A stretch of 64,000 bases of DNA from Neckera pumila (lineage: Eukaryota; Streptophyta; Bryopsida; Hypnales; Neckeraceae). The stretch covers positions 9,677,001 through 9,741,000 of the forward strand of contig OZ018418.1 in NCBI GenBank assembly GCA_963969595.1. The letters are read 5' to 3'. Below are positions 1 to 12,676 of this stretch, one piece after another; positions within the stretch are counted from its first letter, which is position 1; each line of letters starts with the position of its first letter. The notes beneath the pieces were generated by a model that worked only from the letters and a program-made list of their open reading frames with translations, was not told the origin of the DNA and ran no database searches. Both the position numbers and the translations under genes were made by a program.

Positions 1-2497
1 GTCTACTGTGTAATTCAAACCCCATTTCTCTGCTTTGGATGCATTTCATAGAATTGGTATCTTTTAAGATTAGAAAAAACTGCAGATTGAAATTATGCAA
101 CAAAGTACAAGTTGAGGACATTGGAAACCTCACTTTAAAGTTCATGGGGGCATCAAATGTCCGCTTGATTCTTTTTAATCTACTACTATAGCCAAACTCC
201 ATGGGCCCTACTCTACATGCATTTTACAGAACTGATATCTCCTAAGATAAAAAAAAACTACAGGTTGAAATTATTCAAACTATAATTTGAGGACATCGAG
301 AACATCACTTTGTAGTTCATCGGCGCATTAAATATACGCTTGATTCTTTTTAATCTACTATGTAACTCAATCACCATAACCCTGCTTTGTATGCATTTCA
401 CAATACTGGTATCTTCTAAGATTAGAAAAAAAAACAAGTTGAAGTTAAGAAACACATGTACAAGTTGTGGACAATAAGAACCTCACTTTGGAGTTCATGG
501 GCGCATAAAATGTCCGCTTGATTCCTTTTAATCTACTATAAAATCCAAACCTCATGGACCCTGTTGTACATGCATTTTACAGAATTGGTTTCTCCAAAGA
601 TTAGAAAAAACTACAAGTTGACATTAAGCAACAAATGTACAATTTGAGGACATTGGGAACCTCACTTTGCAATTCATGGGCGCATTAAATGTCCGCTTGA
701 ATCTTTTAAATATACTATGTAACTCAAATCCCATGGACCCTGCTTTATATGCATTTCATTGAACTAGTATCTTCTAAGATTAGAAAAAACTGCAAGTTGA
801 AATTATGCAACAAATGTACAAGTTGTAGACATTGGAAACCGCACTTTGGAGTTCATGGGCGCATGAAATGTCCGCTTGATTCTTTTTAATCTACTATGTA
901 ACTCAAACCCTATGGGCTTTGTCCTGTATGCATTTCACAGAGTTGGTATCTTCTAAGATTAGAAAAAACTACAAGTTGAAGTTATGCAACAAATGCACAA
1001 GCTGTAAACATTGGGAACCTCACTTTGGAGTTCACGGGGGCATAAAATGTCCACTTGATTCATTTTAATTTACTATGTAACCCAAACCTCAGGAGCCTTG
1101 CCCTGTATGCATTTCACAAAATTGGTATCTTCTAAGATTAGAATACACAACAATTTGAAATTTTGCAACAAGTGTACAAGTTGTAGATATTGGGAATCTC
1201 AATTTGGAGTTCATGGGGGCATGAAATGTCCACTTGATTCCCTTTAATCTACTATGTTATCCAAACTCCATAGGCCTTTCTCTGCATGCATTTCACAGAA
1301 CTGGTGTCTCCTAAGATTAGAAAAAACTACAAGTTCAAATTATGTAACAAAGTACAATTTGAGGACATTGGGAACAACACTTTGCACATCGTAAGAGCAT
1401 TAAATGTCCACTTGATTATTTTTAATCTACTATGTAACTCAAACCGCATGGGCCTTATACTGAATGCATTTTACAGAACTGGTATCTCCTAAGATTAGAA
1501 AAAACTACAAGTTGAAATTATGCAACAAACGTTCTAGTTGTGGACATTGAGAACCTCAATTTGGAGTTCGTGGGCGCATTAAATGTCCGCTTGATTACTT
1601 CTAATCTACTATGTAACTCAAACCCCATGGGCCTTACACTACATGCATTTTACAGAATTGGTATCTTCTATAATTAGAAAAAACTACAAGTTGAAATTAT
1701 GCAACAAAGTAAACTTTGAGGGCATTGAAAACATCACTTTGGACATCATTGGCGCATTAAATGTCCACTTCAATCTTTTTAATCTACTATGTAACTCAAA
1801 CCCCGTGGGCCCTGCTGTGTACGCATTTAACTGAACTGGTATGTCCTAAGATTAGAAAAAACTACAAGTTGAAATTATGCAACAAATGCACAAGCTGTGG
1901 ACATTGGAAACCTCACTTTGGAGTTTATGGGGGCATAAAATGTCTGCTTGATTCTTTTAGTCTAGTATAGAATTGTAACACCATAGACCCTACTCTGCAT
2001 GCATTTTACAGAACTGGTATCTCCTAAGATTAGAAAAACCAACAAGTTGAAATTAGGCAACAAATGTATAAGTTGTGGACCTTGGGAACATCACTTTGGA
2101 GTTCATAGGTGCATTGCATTTTTGCTTGATTCTTTCTAATCTACTATGTTACTCAAACACCGTGGGCCCTGCTCTGGATGTATTTCACAGAACCGGTACC
2201 TTTTAAGATTAGTAAAAACTACAAGTTGAAATCATGCAACAAATGGACAAGTTGTGGACATTGGGAACATCACTTTGGAGTTCATGGGTGCATTAAAAGT
2301 TCGCTTGATTCTTTTTAATCTATTATGTAACCCTTAACCCATGGGCCCTACTCTGCATGAATTTCATAAAGCCAGTTTCTCCTAAGATTAGAAAAAACTA
2401 CAAGTTGAGTTTATGCAACAAATGTACAAGTTGTAGAAATTGGAAACGTCCCTTTGGAGTTTATGGGCGCGTTGCATGTCCACTTGATTCTTTTTAA
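1..2497. repeat. ~179-bp tandem satellite, block A
   Basis: About 14 head-to-tail monomers. The landmark GCATTT(C/T)A recurs at 41, 219, 393, 572, 751, 930 and 1109, giving spacings of 174-179 bp. Each monomer carries a 'AAGATTAGAAAAAACTACAA' core, 'TTATGCAACAAA', 'GGACATTGGGAACC' and 'CGCTTGATTC'. Monomers differ by scattered substitutions and small indels. Two subtypes alternate irregularly: one has 'GTACAAGTTGTGGAC' then 'GGAGTTCATGG', the other 'AGTACAATTTGAGGAC' then 'GGACATCATTGG'. The length is close to one nucleosome repeat, as in many plant centromeric satellites. The short open frames in it follow from the repeat and are not genes. Confidence 0.97.
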
Positions 2498-3424
2498 CCT
2501 CTAAAGGACCAAACACCATTTTTTGGCAACAGAGCAATTTTAGGCAGCTCACTACAAATGGAAATTTTTATTTTTTTCTTTGAAATTTTCACACAAGATG
2601 TGCCCGAGGAGTAGCTTCAAGGCCCAACAATTTTCATAACTTTTGACCTTATAGGTAAAAAGTTATTGCATGATATGTATTTTTCTGCATTTGGCGGGCA
2701 ACCCGGGCAGCTCCAAAAAAATTCTTTAAAAAACACTTTTTTGAAAAATTAAAACTTGAAATTGGTTTTATAGATTTATATATACTTGGAGAGCTTTGGA
2801 TAATTCCATTTGGATTTACAAGTTAAAAGTTATGAGGAGTTTTAGTTTGAGTGTAGTTATGGAATCTCCACTCTAAAATAAACTTTGAAGTCCTTTATCT
2901 AACTCAATTTTCAATACTCCAAAAAACATTGGGTGTATATTGTTTATTAAAATTTTACAGCCACTAGGATTGGAATTCTTCAATTCTATAGTTAAATTCT
3001 TGACAATTTAGTATTTTGAGTCATTCTCTATCCTTCCTACTTACTATTTTTATCCTATATGTTGTACAATTCCAAATGATTTGAATATTGTCAAGCATGT
3101 AGACAACTTGCCTTGGAGAAAGAGTCCAAAGAGTAACCACCATTTTGGACATGTTTCAATACAAATGTGACCTTGTGAAGGGCAGCTGCCTAGACTTTTG
3201 CAGTGATTAAAAAAGGATTTTTGTCAAGTCAAATGCTATTATCATGCGATCTACATGGTGGAAAATTCTGAAATTTTTTCCACATCTTTTTAAACCAGTG
3301 TACTAAAAGATCCTATGATTACATATGTTAAAAAATGTTTATTTCTCTAATGTTTGGTACTTATATTAGAAGTGCCAATTTTGGAGTGATCTTGGTGAAA
3401 ACATAGTCAAAATCCTTTAGGGAC
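2498..3424. mobile_element. 927-bp non-autonomous element with short TIRs and TAA duplication
   Basis: Non-satellite, AT-rich sequence interrupts a satellite monomer exactly. The left end reads CCTCTAAAGGACC and the reverse complement of the right end reads GTCCCTAAAGGA, a short imperfect inverted repeat. TAA flanks it at 2495-2497 and 3425-3427, and the satellite phase resumes across the gap. A 3-bp T(A/T)A duplication with short TIRs is typical of PIF/Harbinger (Tourist-like) elements, so that class is the best guess. No long open frame or transposase motif is present. Confidence 0.5.
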
Positions 3425-6400
3425 TAATGTACTATGTAATTCAAATCCTATGGGCCCTGCTCTGTATGCATTGCAGAGAGCAAGGCTCTCCTATGATTAG
3501 AAAAAACTACAGGTTGAAATTTTGCAACAAAGTACATTTTGAGGACATTGCGAACATCACTTTGGACATCATTGGCACATTAAATGTCCGCTTGAATCTT
3601 TTTAATCTATTATGTAACTCAAAATCCCATGGGCCCTACTCTATATGCATTCCACAAAACTGGTATCTTCTAAGACTAGAGAAAACTACAAGTTGAAATT
3701 ATGCAACAAATGTACAAGTTGTGGACATTGGGAAGATCACTTTGGAGTTCATGGGCGCATCAAATGTGCAATTGATTCTTTTTAATCTACTATGAAATCA
3801 AAACGTCATGGACCTTGTTTTGCAAGCATTTCACAGAAGTGGTATCTCCAAAGATTAGGACAAACTACAAGTTGAAATTATGCAACAAATGTACAAGTTG
3901 TAGACATTGGGAACCTCACTTTGGAGTTCATAGGTGCATTAAATGTTTGCTTGATTCCTTTTAAACTATTATGTAACTCAATCACCATGGCCCTGCTCTG
4001 TATGCATTTCACAGAATTAGAATCTTCTAAGATTAGAAAAATCTACAAGTTGATATTATGCAACAAATGTACAAATTGTGGACATTGGGAACATTGCTTT
4101 TGGATATTGTAAGCGCATTAAATGTGCGCCTAATTCATTTTAATTTTCTATGTTACTCAAATCCCATGGGCCCCGCTTTGTATGCATTTCACAGTGTTGG
4201 TATCTTCTAAGATTAGAAAAACTACAAGTTGAAGTTACGCAACAAATGCATAAGCTGTGGACATTGGAAACCTCACTTTGGAGTTCATGGAAACATGAAA
4301 TGTCCGCTTGATTCTTTTTAGTCTACTATGGAATCGTAACCCCACGGACCCTACTCTGTATGCATTTCACAAAACTGGTATCTTTTAAGATTAGAAAAAA
4401 TTACAAGTTGAAATTATGCAACAAATGGACAAGTTGTGGACATTGGGAACATCGCTTTTAAATATCGTAAGCACATTAAGTGTGCGCCTGATTCATTTTA
4501 ATCTACTATGCTACTCAAACCCTGTGGGCTTTACTTTGCGGGCATTTCACAGAACTAGTATCTCTCACAATTAGAAAAAACTACAAGTTGATATTATGCA
4601 ACATATGTACAAGTTGTGGACATTGAAAACCGCAATTTGGAGTTCAAGGGCGCATTAAATGTCTGCTTGATTCTTTCTAATCTACTATGTAACTCAAACC
4701 CCATAGGCTTTCTTTTGTATGCATTTCACAGAGTTGGTATCTTCTAAGATTAGAAAAAACTACAAATTGAAGTTATGCAACAAAGGCACAAGCTGTGGAC
4801 ATTAGGAACCTCACTTTGGAGTTCATGGAGGCATGAAATGTCCACTTGATTCTTTTTAGTCTACTATGGAATCCTAAGCCCATGGACCCTACTCTGCACG
4901 CATTTCACAGAACTGGTATCTCCTATGATTAGAAAAAACTACAAGTTGAAATAATGCAACAAAGTACAATTTGAGGACATTGGGAACATTGCTTTGGATA
5001 TTATAGGTGCATTAAATGTCCGCTTGATTCTTTTTAATCTATAATGTTACTAATACCCCGTGGGCCTTATTTTGCAGAAATTTCATAGAACTGGTATCTC
5101 CTAAGATTAGAGAAAACTACAAGTTGTAATTATGCAACAAATGTATAAGTTGTGGACATTAAGACCATTGCTTTGGATACCGTAAGCGCATTAAATGTGC
5201 GCCTCATTCTTTTTAATATACTATGTTACTCAAACCTCGTGGGCCTTACTCTGCAAGCGTTCTACAGAACTGGTATCTTTTAAGATTAGAGAAAACTACA
5301 AGTTGAAATTATGCAACAAATGCACAATTTGAGGACATTGGAATGATCAGATTTGGAGTTCATGTGAGCATCAAATGTCCGCTTCAATCTTTTTAACCAA
5401 CTTTGTAACTCAAATCCCCTGGACCTGCTCTATATGCATTTTTTAGAATCCGTATCTTTTAAGAATAGAAAAAACTACAAGATGAAATTATGCAACAAAT
5501 GTACAAGTTGTGGACATTGGGAACCTCACTTTGGAGTTCATGGGCGCATTAAACGTCCGCTTGATTCTTTTTAATCTACTATGTAACTCAAATCCTAGGG
5601 GCCCTGCCCTGTATGCATTTCACAAAGTTGATATCTTCCAAGATTAGAAAAAACTACAAGTTGAAATTATGCAACAAATGCACAAGCTGTGGACATTGGG
5701 AACCTCACTTTGCAGTTCATGGGGGCATGAAATGTCCGCTTGATTCTTTTAGTCTACTCTGGAATCCTAACCCCATGGACCCTACTCTGCATGCATTTCA
5801 CAGAACTAGTATCTCTCACGATTAGAAAAAACTACAAGTTGAAATTATGCAACAAATGTACAAGTTGTGGACATTGAAAAGTGCACTTCAGAGTTCATGG
5901 GCGCATTAAATGTCAGCTTGATCCTTTTGAATCTACTATGTAGCTCAAACCCCGTGGGCCCTCCCTTGTATGCATTTCACAGAGTTGGTATCTTCTAAGA
6001 TTAAAAAAAACTACAAGTTGAAGTTATGCAATAAATGCACAAGCTGTGGACATTGGGAAATGCACTTTGGAGTTCATGAGAGCATGAAATGTCCGCTTGA
6101 TTTTGTTAGTCGACTACGGAATTGTAACCCCATGGACCATACTCTGCATGCATTTCACAGAACAAGTATTTCCTACAATTAGAAAAAACTACAAGTTGCA
6201 ATTATGCAACAAATGTACAAACTGTGCACTTTGAAAAGCGTACTTTGGAGTTCATGGGCGCATTAAATGTCATCTTGATTCTTTTTAATCTACTATATAA
6301 CTCAAACCCCATGGGCCTTGCCCTGTATGCATTTCACAGAATTGGTATCTTCTAAGATTAGAAAAATCTACAAGTTGAGACTATGCAACAAAGTGCAATT

Positions 6401-8808
6401 TGAGGACATTGGGAACATTACTTTGGATATTCTAGGTGCATTAAATGTTTGCTTGATTCTTTTTAATCTACTATGTAACTCAAACCCCACGGGCCGTACT
6501 CTGCATGCATTTCACAAAATTGTTATCTTCAAAAAATACTAAAAGTACAAGTTGAAATTATGCAACAAATGTACTGGTTGTGGACACTGGGAACATTGCT
6601 TTGGATATTGTAAGCGCATTAAATGTGCACCTAGTTCTTCTTAATCTACTATGTAATTCAAACCCCATGGGCCATACTCTGCATGCATTTCACGGAACTG
6701 TTATCTTCAAAAATTAATAAAACTACACGTTGAAATTATGTAACAAATGTACAAGTTGAGGACATTGGAAACGTCACTTTGTAGTTCATTGGTGCATTAA
6801 ATGTCTGCTTGATTCTTTTTAGTCTACTATGGTAGCCAAACCCAGTGGGCCCTTCTCTGCATACATTTCACAGAACTAGTATCTCCAAAGATAAGAAAAA
6901 ACTACAGGTTGAAATTATGCAACAAAGTACAATTTGAGGACATTGGGGACATCACTTTGGACATCATTGGCGCATTAAATGCATGCTTAAATCTTTTAAA
7001 TCTACTATATAACTCAAATTCCATACGCCCTGTTCAATATGCACTTCACAAAATTAGTATCTTTTCAGTTTAGATTAAACAATAAGTTGAAATTATGCAA
7101 CAAATGTACAAGTTGTGCACATCAGGAACAACACTTTGGACATCATAGGCGCATGAAATGTCTGCTTGATTACTTTTAATCTACTATGTCACCCATACCC
7201 CATAAGCCCTACTCTGCATGCATTTCACAAAATTGGTATCTCCTAAGATAAGAAAAAACTACAGGTTGAAATCATTCAAACTACAATTTGAGGACATTGG
7301 AAACATTACTTTGCACATCATCGGCGCAATAAATGTCCGCTCCAATCTTCTTAACCTACTATATAACCCAAATTCCCTGGCCTTGCTCTGTATGCATTTC
7401 TTAGAAATTGTATCTTCTAAGAATAGAAATACTACAAGTTGTAATTATGCAACAAATGTACAAGTTGTGGACATTGGGAACCTCACTTTGGAGTTCATGG
7501 GCACATTAAATGTGCGCTTGATTCCTTTTAATCTACTATGTAACTCAAACCCCATGAACTATACTCTGTAGGCATTTCACAGAGTTGGTATCTTCTAAAA
7601 TTAGAAAAAACTACAAGTTGAAACTATGCAAAAAAGTACAATTTGAGGACATTGGGAACATCAATTTGGACATCATTGGCGCATTAAATGTCCACTTCAA
7701 TCTTTTGAATCTACTAGGTAACTCAAATCCCCTGGCCCTGCTCTGTAAACATTTTTTAGACCTCGTATCTTCTAAGATTAGAAAAAACTACAAGTTGAAG
7801 TTATGCAACAAATGTACAAGTTGTAGACATTGGGAACCACACTTTGCAATTCATGGTGCATGAAATGTCTGCATGATTCTTTTTAATCTACTATATAACT
7901 CAAGCCCCATGGACCCTGTCCTATATGCATTTTACAGAATTGGTGTCTTGTACGATTAGAAAGAACAACAAGTTGAAGTTATGCAACAAATGTACAAGTT
8001 GTGGACATTGGGAACTGCACTTTGCAGTTCGTGGGCGGATGAAATGTCCGCTTGATTCTTTTTAATCTACTATGTTATTCAAACCCCATGGGCCCAACTC
8101 TGCACGCATTTCCAGAACTGGTATCCTCGAGGATTAGAAAAAATTACAAATTGAAATTATACAACAAATGTACAAGTTGTGGACATTAAGAACCTCACTT
8201 TGGAGTTCATGGGCGCATGAAATGTCCGCTTGATTCCTTTAAATCTACTATGGAATCCAAATTTCATGGCCCCGTTCTACATGCATTTCATAGAATTGGT
8301 GTCTCCAAAGATTAGCAAAACTACAAGTTGACATTACGCAACAAATGCACAAGTTGTGGACATTGGAAAGATCACATTAGGAGTTCATGTGCGCATCAAA
8401 TGTTTGCTTGATTCTTTTAATCTACTATGTAATTCAAACACCATGGCTCTGCTCTGGATGCATTTTATAGAATTGGTATCTCCTAAGATTAGAAAATACT
8501 ACAAGTTGAAATTATGCAACAAATGTACAAATTGTGGACATTGGGAACGTCACTTTGGAGTTCATGGGCACATTAAATGTGCACTTGAGTTTTATAAATC
8601 TACTATGTAACTCAAACCCCACAGGCCCTATCCTGTATGCATTTCACAAAATTGGTATCTTCTAAGATTAGAAAAAACTACAAGTTGAAGTTATGCAACA
8701 AATGTACAAGTTATAGACATTAAGAACCACACTTTGGAGTTCATGTGCGCATCAAATGTTTGCTTGATTCTTTTTAATCTACTATGTTACTCAAATTCCA
8801 TAGGCCCT
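3425..8808. repeat. ~179-bp tandem satellite, block B
   Basis: About 30 further monomers of the same satellite, in the same orientation and phase as block A. Both subtypes are present. Some adjacent copies are alike (for example around 5600-6350), which suggests local higher-order amplification. The block ends at the GCCCT target duplication (8804-8808) of solo LTR R1. Confidence 0.97.
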
Positions 8809-9473
8809 TGTCGGAACATGAAAATCTAGTTTTACTATATTAAAATATAAATGAAGGAATAATATTCTTCTTAGTAGTAAATTTTTTCGATTTTTCGATA
8901 GTTATAGAACGTCTAATGTTTAGAACCGGAAACTGGAAATGGACTGATCAGGAATTAGTGTAAAGGCTAACTGAATGTACCGGAAACAAGGAACCGGAAT
9001 TCGAGTTTGCTTAGACCGAGTCAGGAAAAGGATAACAGGAAACCGCCATCCAACGGTGACCTACTTAACCCTAGGGAACAACGGGAGCGTTCTAATCATT
9101 AGTTAACGGGAATCCTAAACGGGCAGGATTAACGGGCAAAGCCTTAATTAGGGTAATTACTAAGAGCTGCTGAGATTGGCTCTTTTAGATCCTATCTGTC
9201 CAAAGGTTGGTCACTTGTGATTTCCTGCCCTGACGGAGAATTGTGCAGCGTACGCGATTACTGATTTCCGGTCTGAGAGGTATTATTGGTGTTTTGAATT
9301 GACAAGACTGTAGACGAGAGTGCTAGAAGGTTATTGAGAGAGAGAGAAGGTTGTTGGTGCCTGAGCTTAGAGTTAATACCTTCCAGCTGAAAGGAGAGAG
9401 AGAGTGAGCCGTGAGGATCACTAGTCTCACCAATACCCGACAGTAGACCGGTTCCCTCTGATCGACGAGAGAT

Positions 9474-11597
9474 ATGGCCGCAAGTCATAGCGGAGGAACG
9501 ACCATCTCGCTGCGCTACGTGACGCCGCGATTACCCAAGGATGACAAGGAGATGGCGGAGCTGAAGGAGGACTTGGAGCAAATGGAATGCGCCGGCTTCC
9601 TGATCAGACCGTGGGATTTTCGGAGTGAAGCAATAGTGGCGGAGTTGAGTTCGGGAGCACCAACTCAGGCCGCGACCACGGTCCGTGCAAAACCCAAGAA
9701 GTGGACGGCGGAGATGTGGAGGAAGGTGTACCGGTTCGATCGGGAGGGCGAAGGCAACGCATCCCGGAAGGACCAATTCACGGTGGGTAAGTTTCATACC
9801 CCCATTAGCAAGAAGCATGGGTTCGCGGTTACAGATTGCGTCAATGAGAGAGAGAGGCGTTTGTTGCAATATGTCTTGACCATTTTTAACTCGGAAAGGC
9901 CAAGCCGGGTCTCTCTGACACTTGCCAACACAGTTTTTGGCGCGCTGTCAGGAGACCGGAAGGTAGTTTAGGGTTTGGTAATTCAGGACCAAGTGTTGAA
10001 AATGGTCAACAATGTCGGGAAGGCTAAGCCTTCCGCCATCTGTCCGTTCCTCTATCACCTGTATCATTCGGAGGAGGTGATGACAAAAGAGGAAGAGGTA
10101 GAATATGAGGCCGCCGCAGCACTAGTAGAATTTGAGGTCCCTGACTTAGATCAGGAGACCGAAAATGAGGAAGAGTCCTCCGATGAGGACGATAAGAGTG
10201 AGGCTGAGGACAAGGGTGAGGAAACGAGGTGAAAGGATCCGGTAGAGAGAGAACAGACCAAGGATACCGATCCGGTCTGGGGGGAAGAGCCTTTGGACAG
10301 GATCACCCGAGATCTAAGTGATTTCAGGAAACGATACGCGGTGGTACAAGGTGCAATGCAGACCATCTGCACCACGGTGGGCGTTGACCACCCAGCACAA
10401 GCCTTAACTCGGGTGATCTGGCTTAACCGGGAGAAGGAGAAGAATGAGAGTAAGGAAGAATTGGTGAAGCTTTCCGGCCAAGTGGCCGCTCTTAAACAAG
10501 AGTTGCGCCAGAAAACGGAAGAGGTGGAGATGGAGAGGACGTTCTCCAAGCAGACGAAGGACACCCTTTCCCAAATCTGGGAATTCATCACCCATCCGGG
10601 TGAAGTGGTCAACAAGGCTAACTTGTTTGACCAACAAGTGATGACGAAGGGAAGACAGCTGCACCAGAAGCTCCTACTGGCGATGATCACTTACCACAAG
10701 AAGATGGAGTCTACCCTGGAGCAGCTGCGAAAGGTGATGCGTGAGGTAAATCCTCACAGTGAACCTGCGCCAAGACCAGAACCGGATCAAGAGCCAATTC
10801 AGCAGTCAGCAACAGAAGACACGGGTAAAGGTGAGACTTCTCACGAGCAACCTACCTTACCTGTACCTGAGGAGCACCAAGAAACCAAGACGAGTCAGGA
10901 GCAGCAGACCGAAGTGGAGAGCACCAAAGTCACCGACCCAATCCCGGAGGATGATGATTTGGAGATTACGAAGGTAACGGGACCTGATCCAGCCAAGGCA
11001 CAGGGACCAAAATCAGCAACCGGACCAGGAGGGTCTACTCCAGACGAGAGAACCAAGACGAAGAATATCAACAGTCTCTCCCCCTCCAAGTCTTCTCCCA
11101 AGACTCCGGGGAAAAAGGTGCAGTTCGGTGAGGCAGAGAAGATGACGGCTCTAATGTAGTCCGTGGTGAAGACGGAGGCTAGAGCCGGTCGCGGGACTTC
11201 ATCCGGTTCACCCAGTAGTGGTCTAATCAAGAAACCGGTTGGAGGAGAGGCAACACCTCAGAGCAAGGTGGCTAGACCTACTCCAGCCCCGCAGAAGAGA
11301 AAGGTTCCTGAGCCACCGTCAGCTAAGAAGAAATTCACCAAGGCTCAGGAAGAGGAAGAAGACGAAGAGGATTCCGATGATGATGAAGAGGAATCCGGGT
11401 CCGATGAGGATTCTGAACCGTATTCAGATCCCGATCAGGCCCTGGCAGAGACCCGAGCAATGAAGGCGAAGGCGGCCAGAGAGAAGGCCAAAGTCCAATC
11501 TAAACAGATGGCGAGACAGCAGACCAGAAAGAAGCCCATGACCCGGAAAGGACCATCAAAGGCGGGGTTTTCTCCAGTTAAGAAGAGTAGAAAGTAG
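9474..11597 (+). pseudogene. LTR-ORF protein, R1 copy (708 codons, three stops)
   Basis: One reading frame is kept from ATG 9474 to TAG 11595-11597, broken only by stops at 9969, 10230 and 11157, each one transition away from Trp, Arg or Gln. I do not recognise the family. Residues 1-170 form a conserved block (EDLEQMxCAGFL, RPWxF, WTxxMWxxVY, VGKF, GFxVTDC, NTVFGAL), followed by 'KAKPSAICPFLYHLYH' and an acidic linker. Next come a predicted coiled coil (about residues 310-370), the conserved 'LFDQQVM...HKKMESTLEQLRKVM' region, a long P/E/K/T-rich disordered stretch and a basic tail ending KKSRK. A structural or regulatory role is possible but untested. The gene lies wholly inside an LTR, upstream of its TATA-like box. 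Confidence 0.8.
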
Positions 11598-11670
11598 GTG
11601 AAGGTTCTGGCAGTGATTGTAGGGCTACATGCCTAGATTTTTGACAAGTAGTTGAGTAGGAATATTTTTA

Positions 11671-11681
11671 GTATAAAAGGA
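11671..11681 (+). promoter_or_regulatory. TATA-like box of R1 LTR (genomic promoter)
   Basis: TATAAAAGG lies 75 bp after the LTR-ORF stop and about 1.0 kb before the LTR end. R5 has TATATAAG at the equivalent place (53010), and R3 and R7 have TTTTTAAGGGC. The minus-strand relative R2 has a decayed version. This position fits the start of the full-length transcript, which puts the LTR-ORF in U3. The role is inferred from position and conservation. Confidence 0.55.
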
Positions 11682-12676
11682 GTTAGGACTCAAGTTGAGT
11701 CCAGATTTTTAGGATCTAAGATCCACATTTAGTGGAAGCTTTTTGACTGTAGCTTAGGTTACCTAAAATTGACAGGAAGTTAGGAATGAAACGTGTCATT
11801 CCTTTGGTTGTTTTTGGCCTTAGGCGCTTTTTGAGCTTGAAGGGTAGTTTAGTATTTGAAGGCAGATTTTAGGTTTAATCCGAGTAGCATTTTCATACTT
11901 TGTATTCCCAGTTTTTCTGCAAATGCCATTGAAGTTTTTTCAATTCACAACCGTGAGTTGTACCTTTTAGCACTTGTTCGTGTTATTGTGAGAGTAGTGA
12001 GATCGTGCAGAGTTGGGTAAGGAGGAAGTGATACCCGGATACAGGAAGTATCCGGTCCCTAGAAAGATTGCATGTTAGACAGGATACCACAAGATTTCCT
12101 TGCGAGGATTAGAACTTGCTTTTGTCAAGAAATATTATAGCTCTCCTGTGTTTTCCTGACGTCCCTTCTCTACCTAGGCCGTGGATTGTCTTGTGGTCTG
12201 TTGTTGTAGTAATTGTTAGGAGAATCCAGACTGTCTTGCGTGACCTGCTAGCCTGAGTAGTCAATCCGGTCTAGTTATGAGGAAGGTCTCTTTTTCGTTG
12301 TTTTTGTCAAAGTTTTCTTTTGAAGTTTATATCGTGGATCTTCTGACACGTTAAAACTCGGAGGGTAGGAGTTAAGCGTCCTTCCTGAAGCCCAAAGTTG
12401 CAGATCCTTCTTGGTCCAGAGGTTAAACTCGAATTTATTACATAGTTAAATATTCTAGACCGGATAGATATATATGTGGGAAAGGAGTTTTCGGTTCCGG
12501 ATTACTGGAATTGGAACCGGTCTAGGCTAGTACTCGGGGTTTGTTTTGGTATATCAACTCATTTCATTTCGGTCATTTAGGAGAATTACACCGAGATCTC
12601 TGCGGAACGATACACAAGTCACTTTAGGGTCCACTAAGGCCTTAGAGAAAGATTTTGTGCTTTCTGTGCTACGACA

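Larger units (their letters stand above)
8809..12676 (+). mobile_element. R1: 3.87-kb solo LTR of a Ty3/gypsy element, carrying an ORF
   Basis: The unit starts TGTCGGAAC, ends GCTACGACA (terminal TGTCG/CGACA) and is flanked by a perfect 5-bp duplication GCCCT at 8804-8808 and 12677-12681. The satellite continues on both sides. There is no gag-pol. It is collinear with R2 (58293-62227, minus) over its whole length, including both ends. A 5-bp duplication with TG...CA ends shows integrase-mediated insertion; an isolated long LTR implies LTR-LTR recombination removed the interior. Parts: 5' part 8809-9473 (no gene, GA-rich run near 9330), LTR-ORF 9474-11597, TATA-like box near 11672, then about 1 kb of presumed R-U5 without a gene. 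Confidence 0.88.

Noticed and set aside
1286..8610. Many open frames of 60-117 codons in the satellite
   Set aside because: They recur with the satellite period, and their Cys/Leu-rich translations follow from the monomer. They have no start context or independent conservation, so they are not genes.
9330..9410. GA-rich microsatellite-like run
   Set aside because: Short and imperfect; ordinary for a 5' leader region in the LTR, with nothing to support a functional call.
9531..9869. Antisense frame of 112 codons opposite the R1 LTR-ORF
   Set aside because: Shadow of the conserved plus-strand frame. The plus-strand version is the one conserved in R2, R3, R5 and R7.
8809..12676. R1 as a TIR DNA transposon (TGTCG...CGACA ends, 5-bp duplication)
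   Set aside because: Related units R5 and R7 follow pol and a polypurine tract, and the R5 end is repeated before a primer site, so the unit is an LTR.
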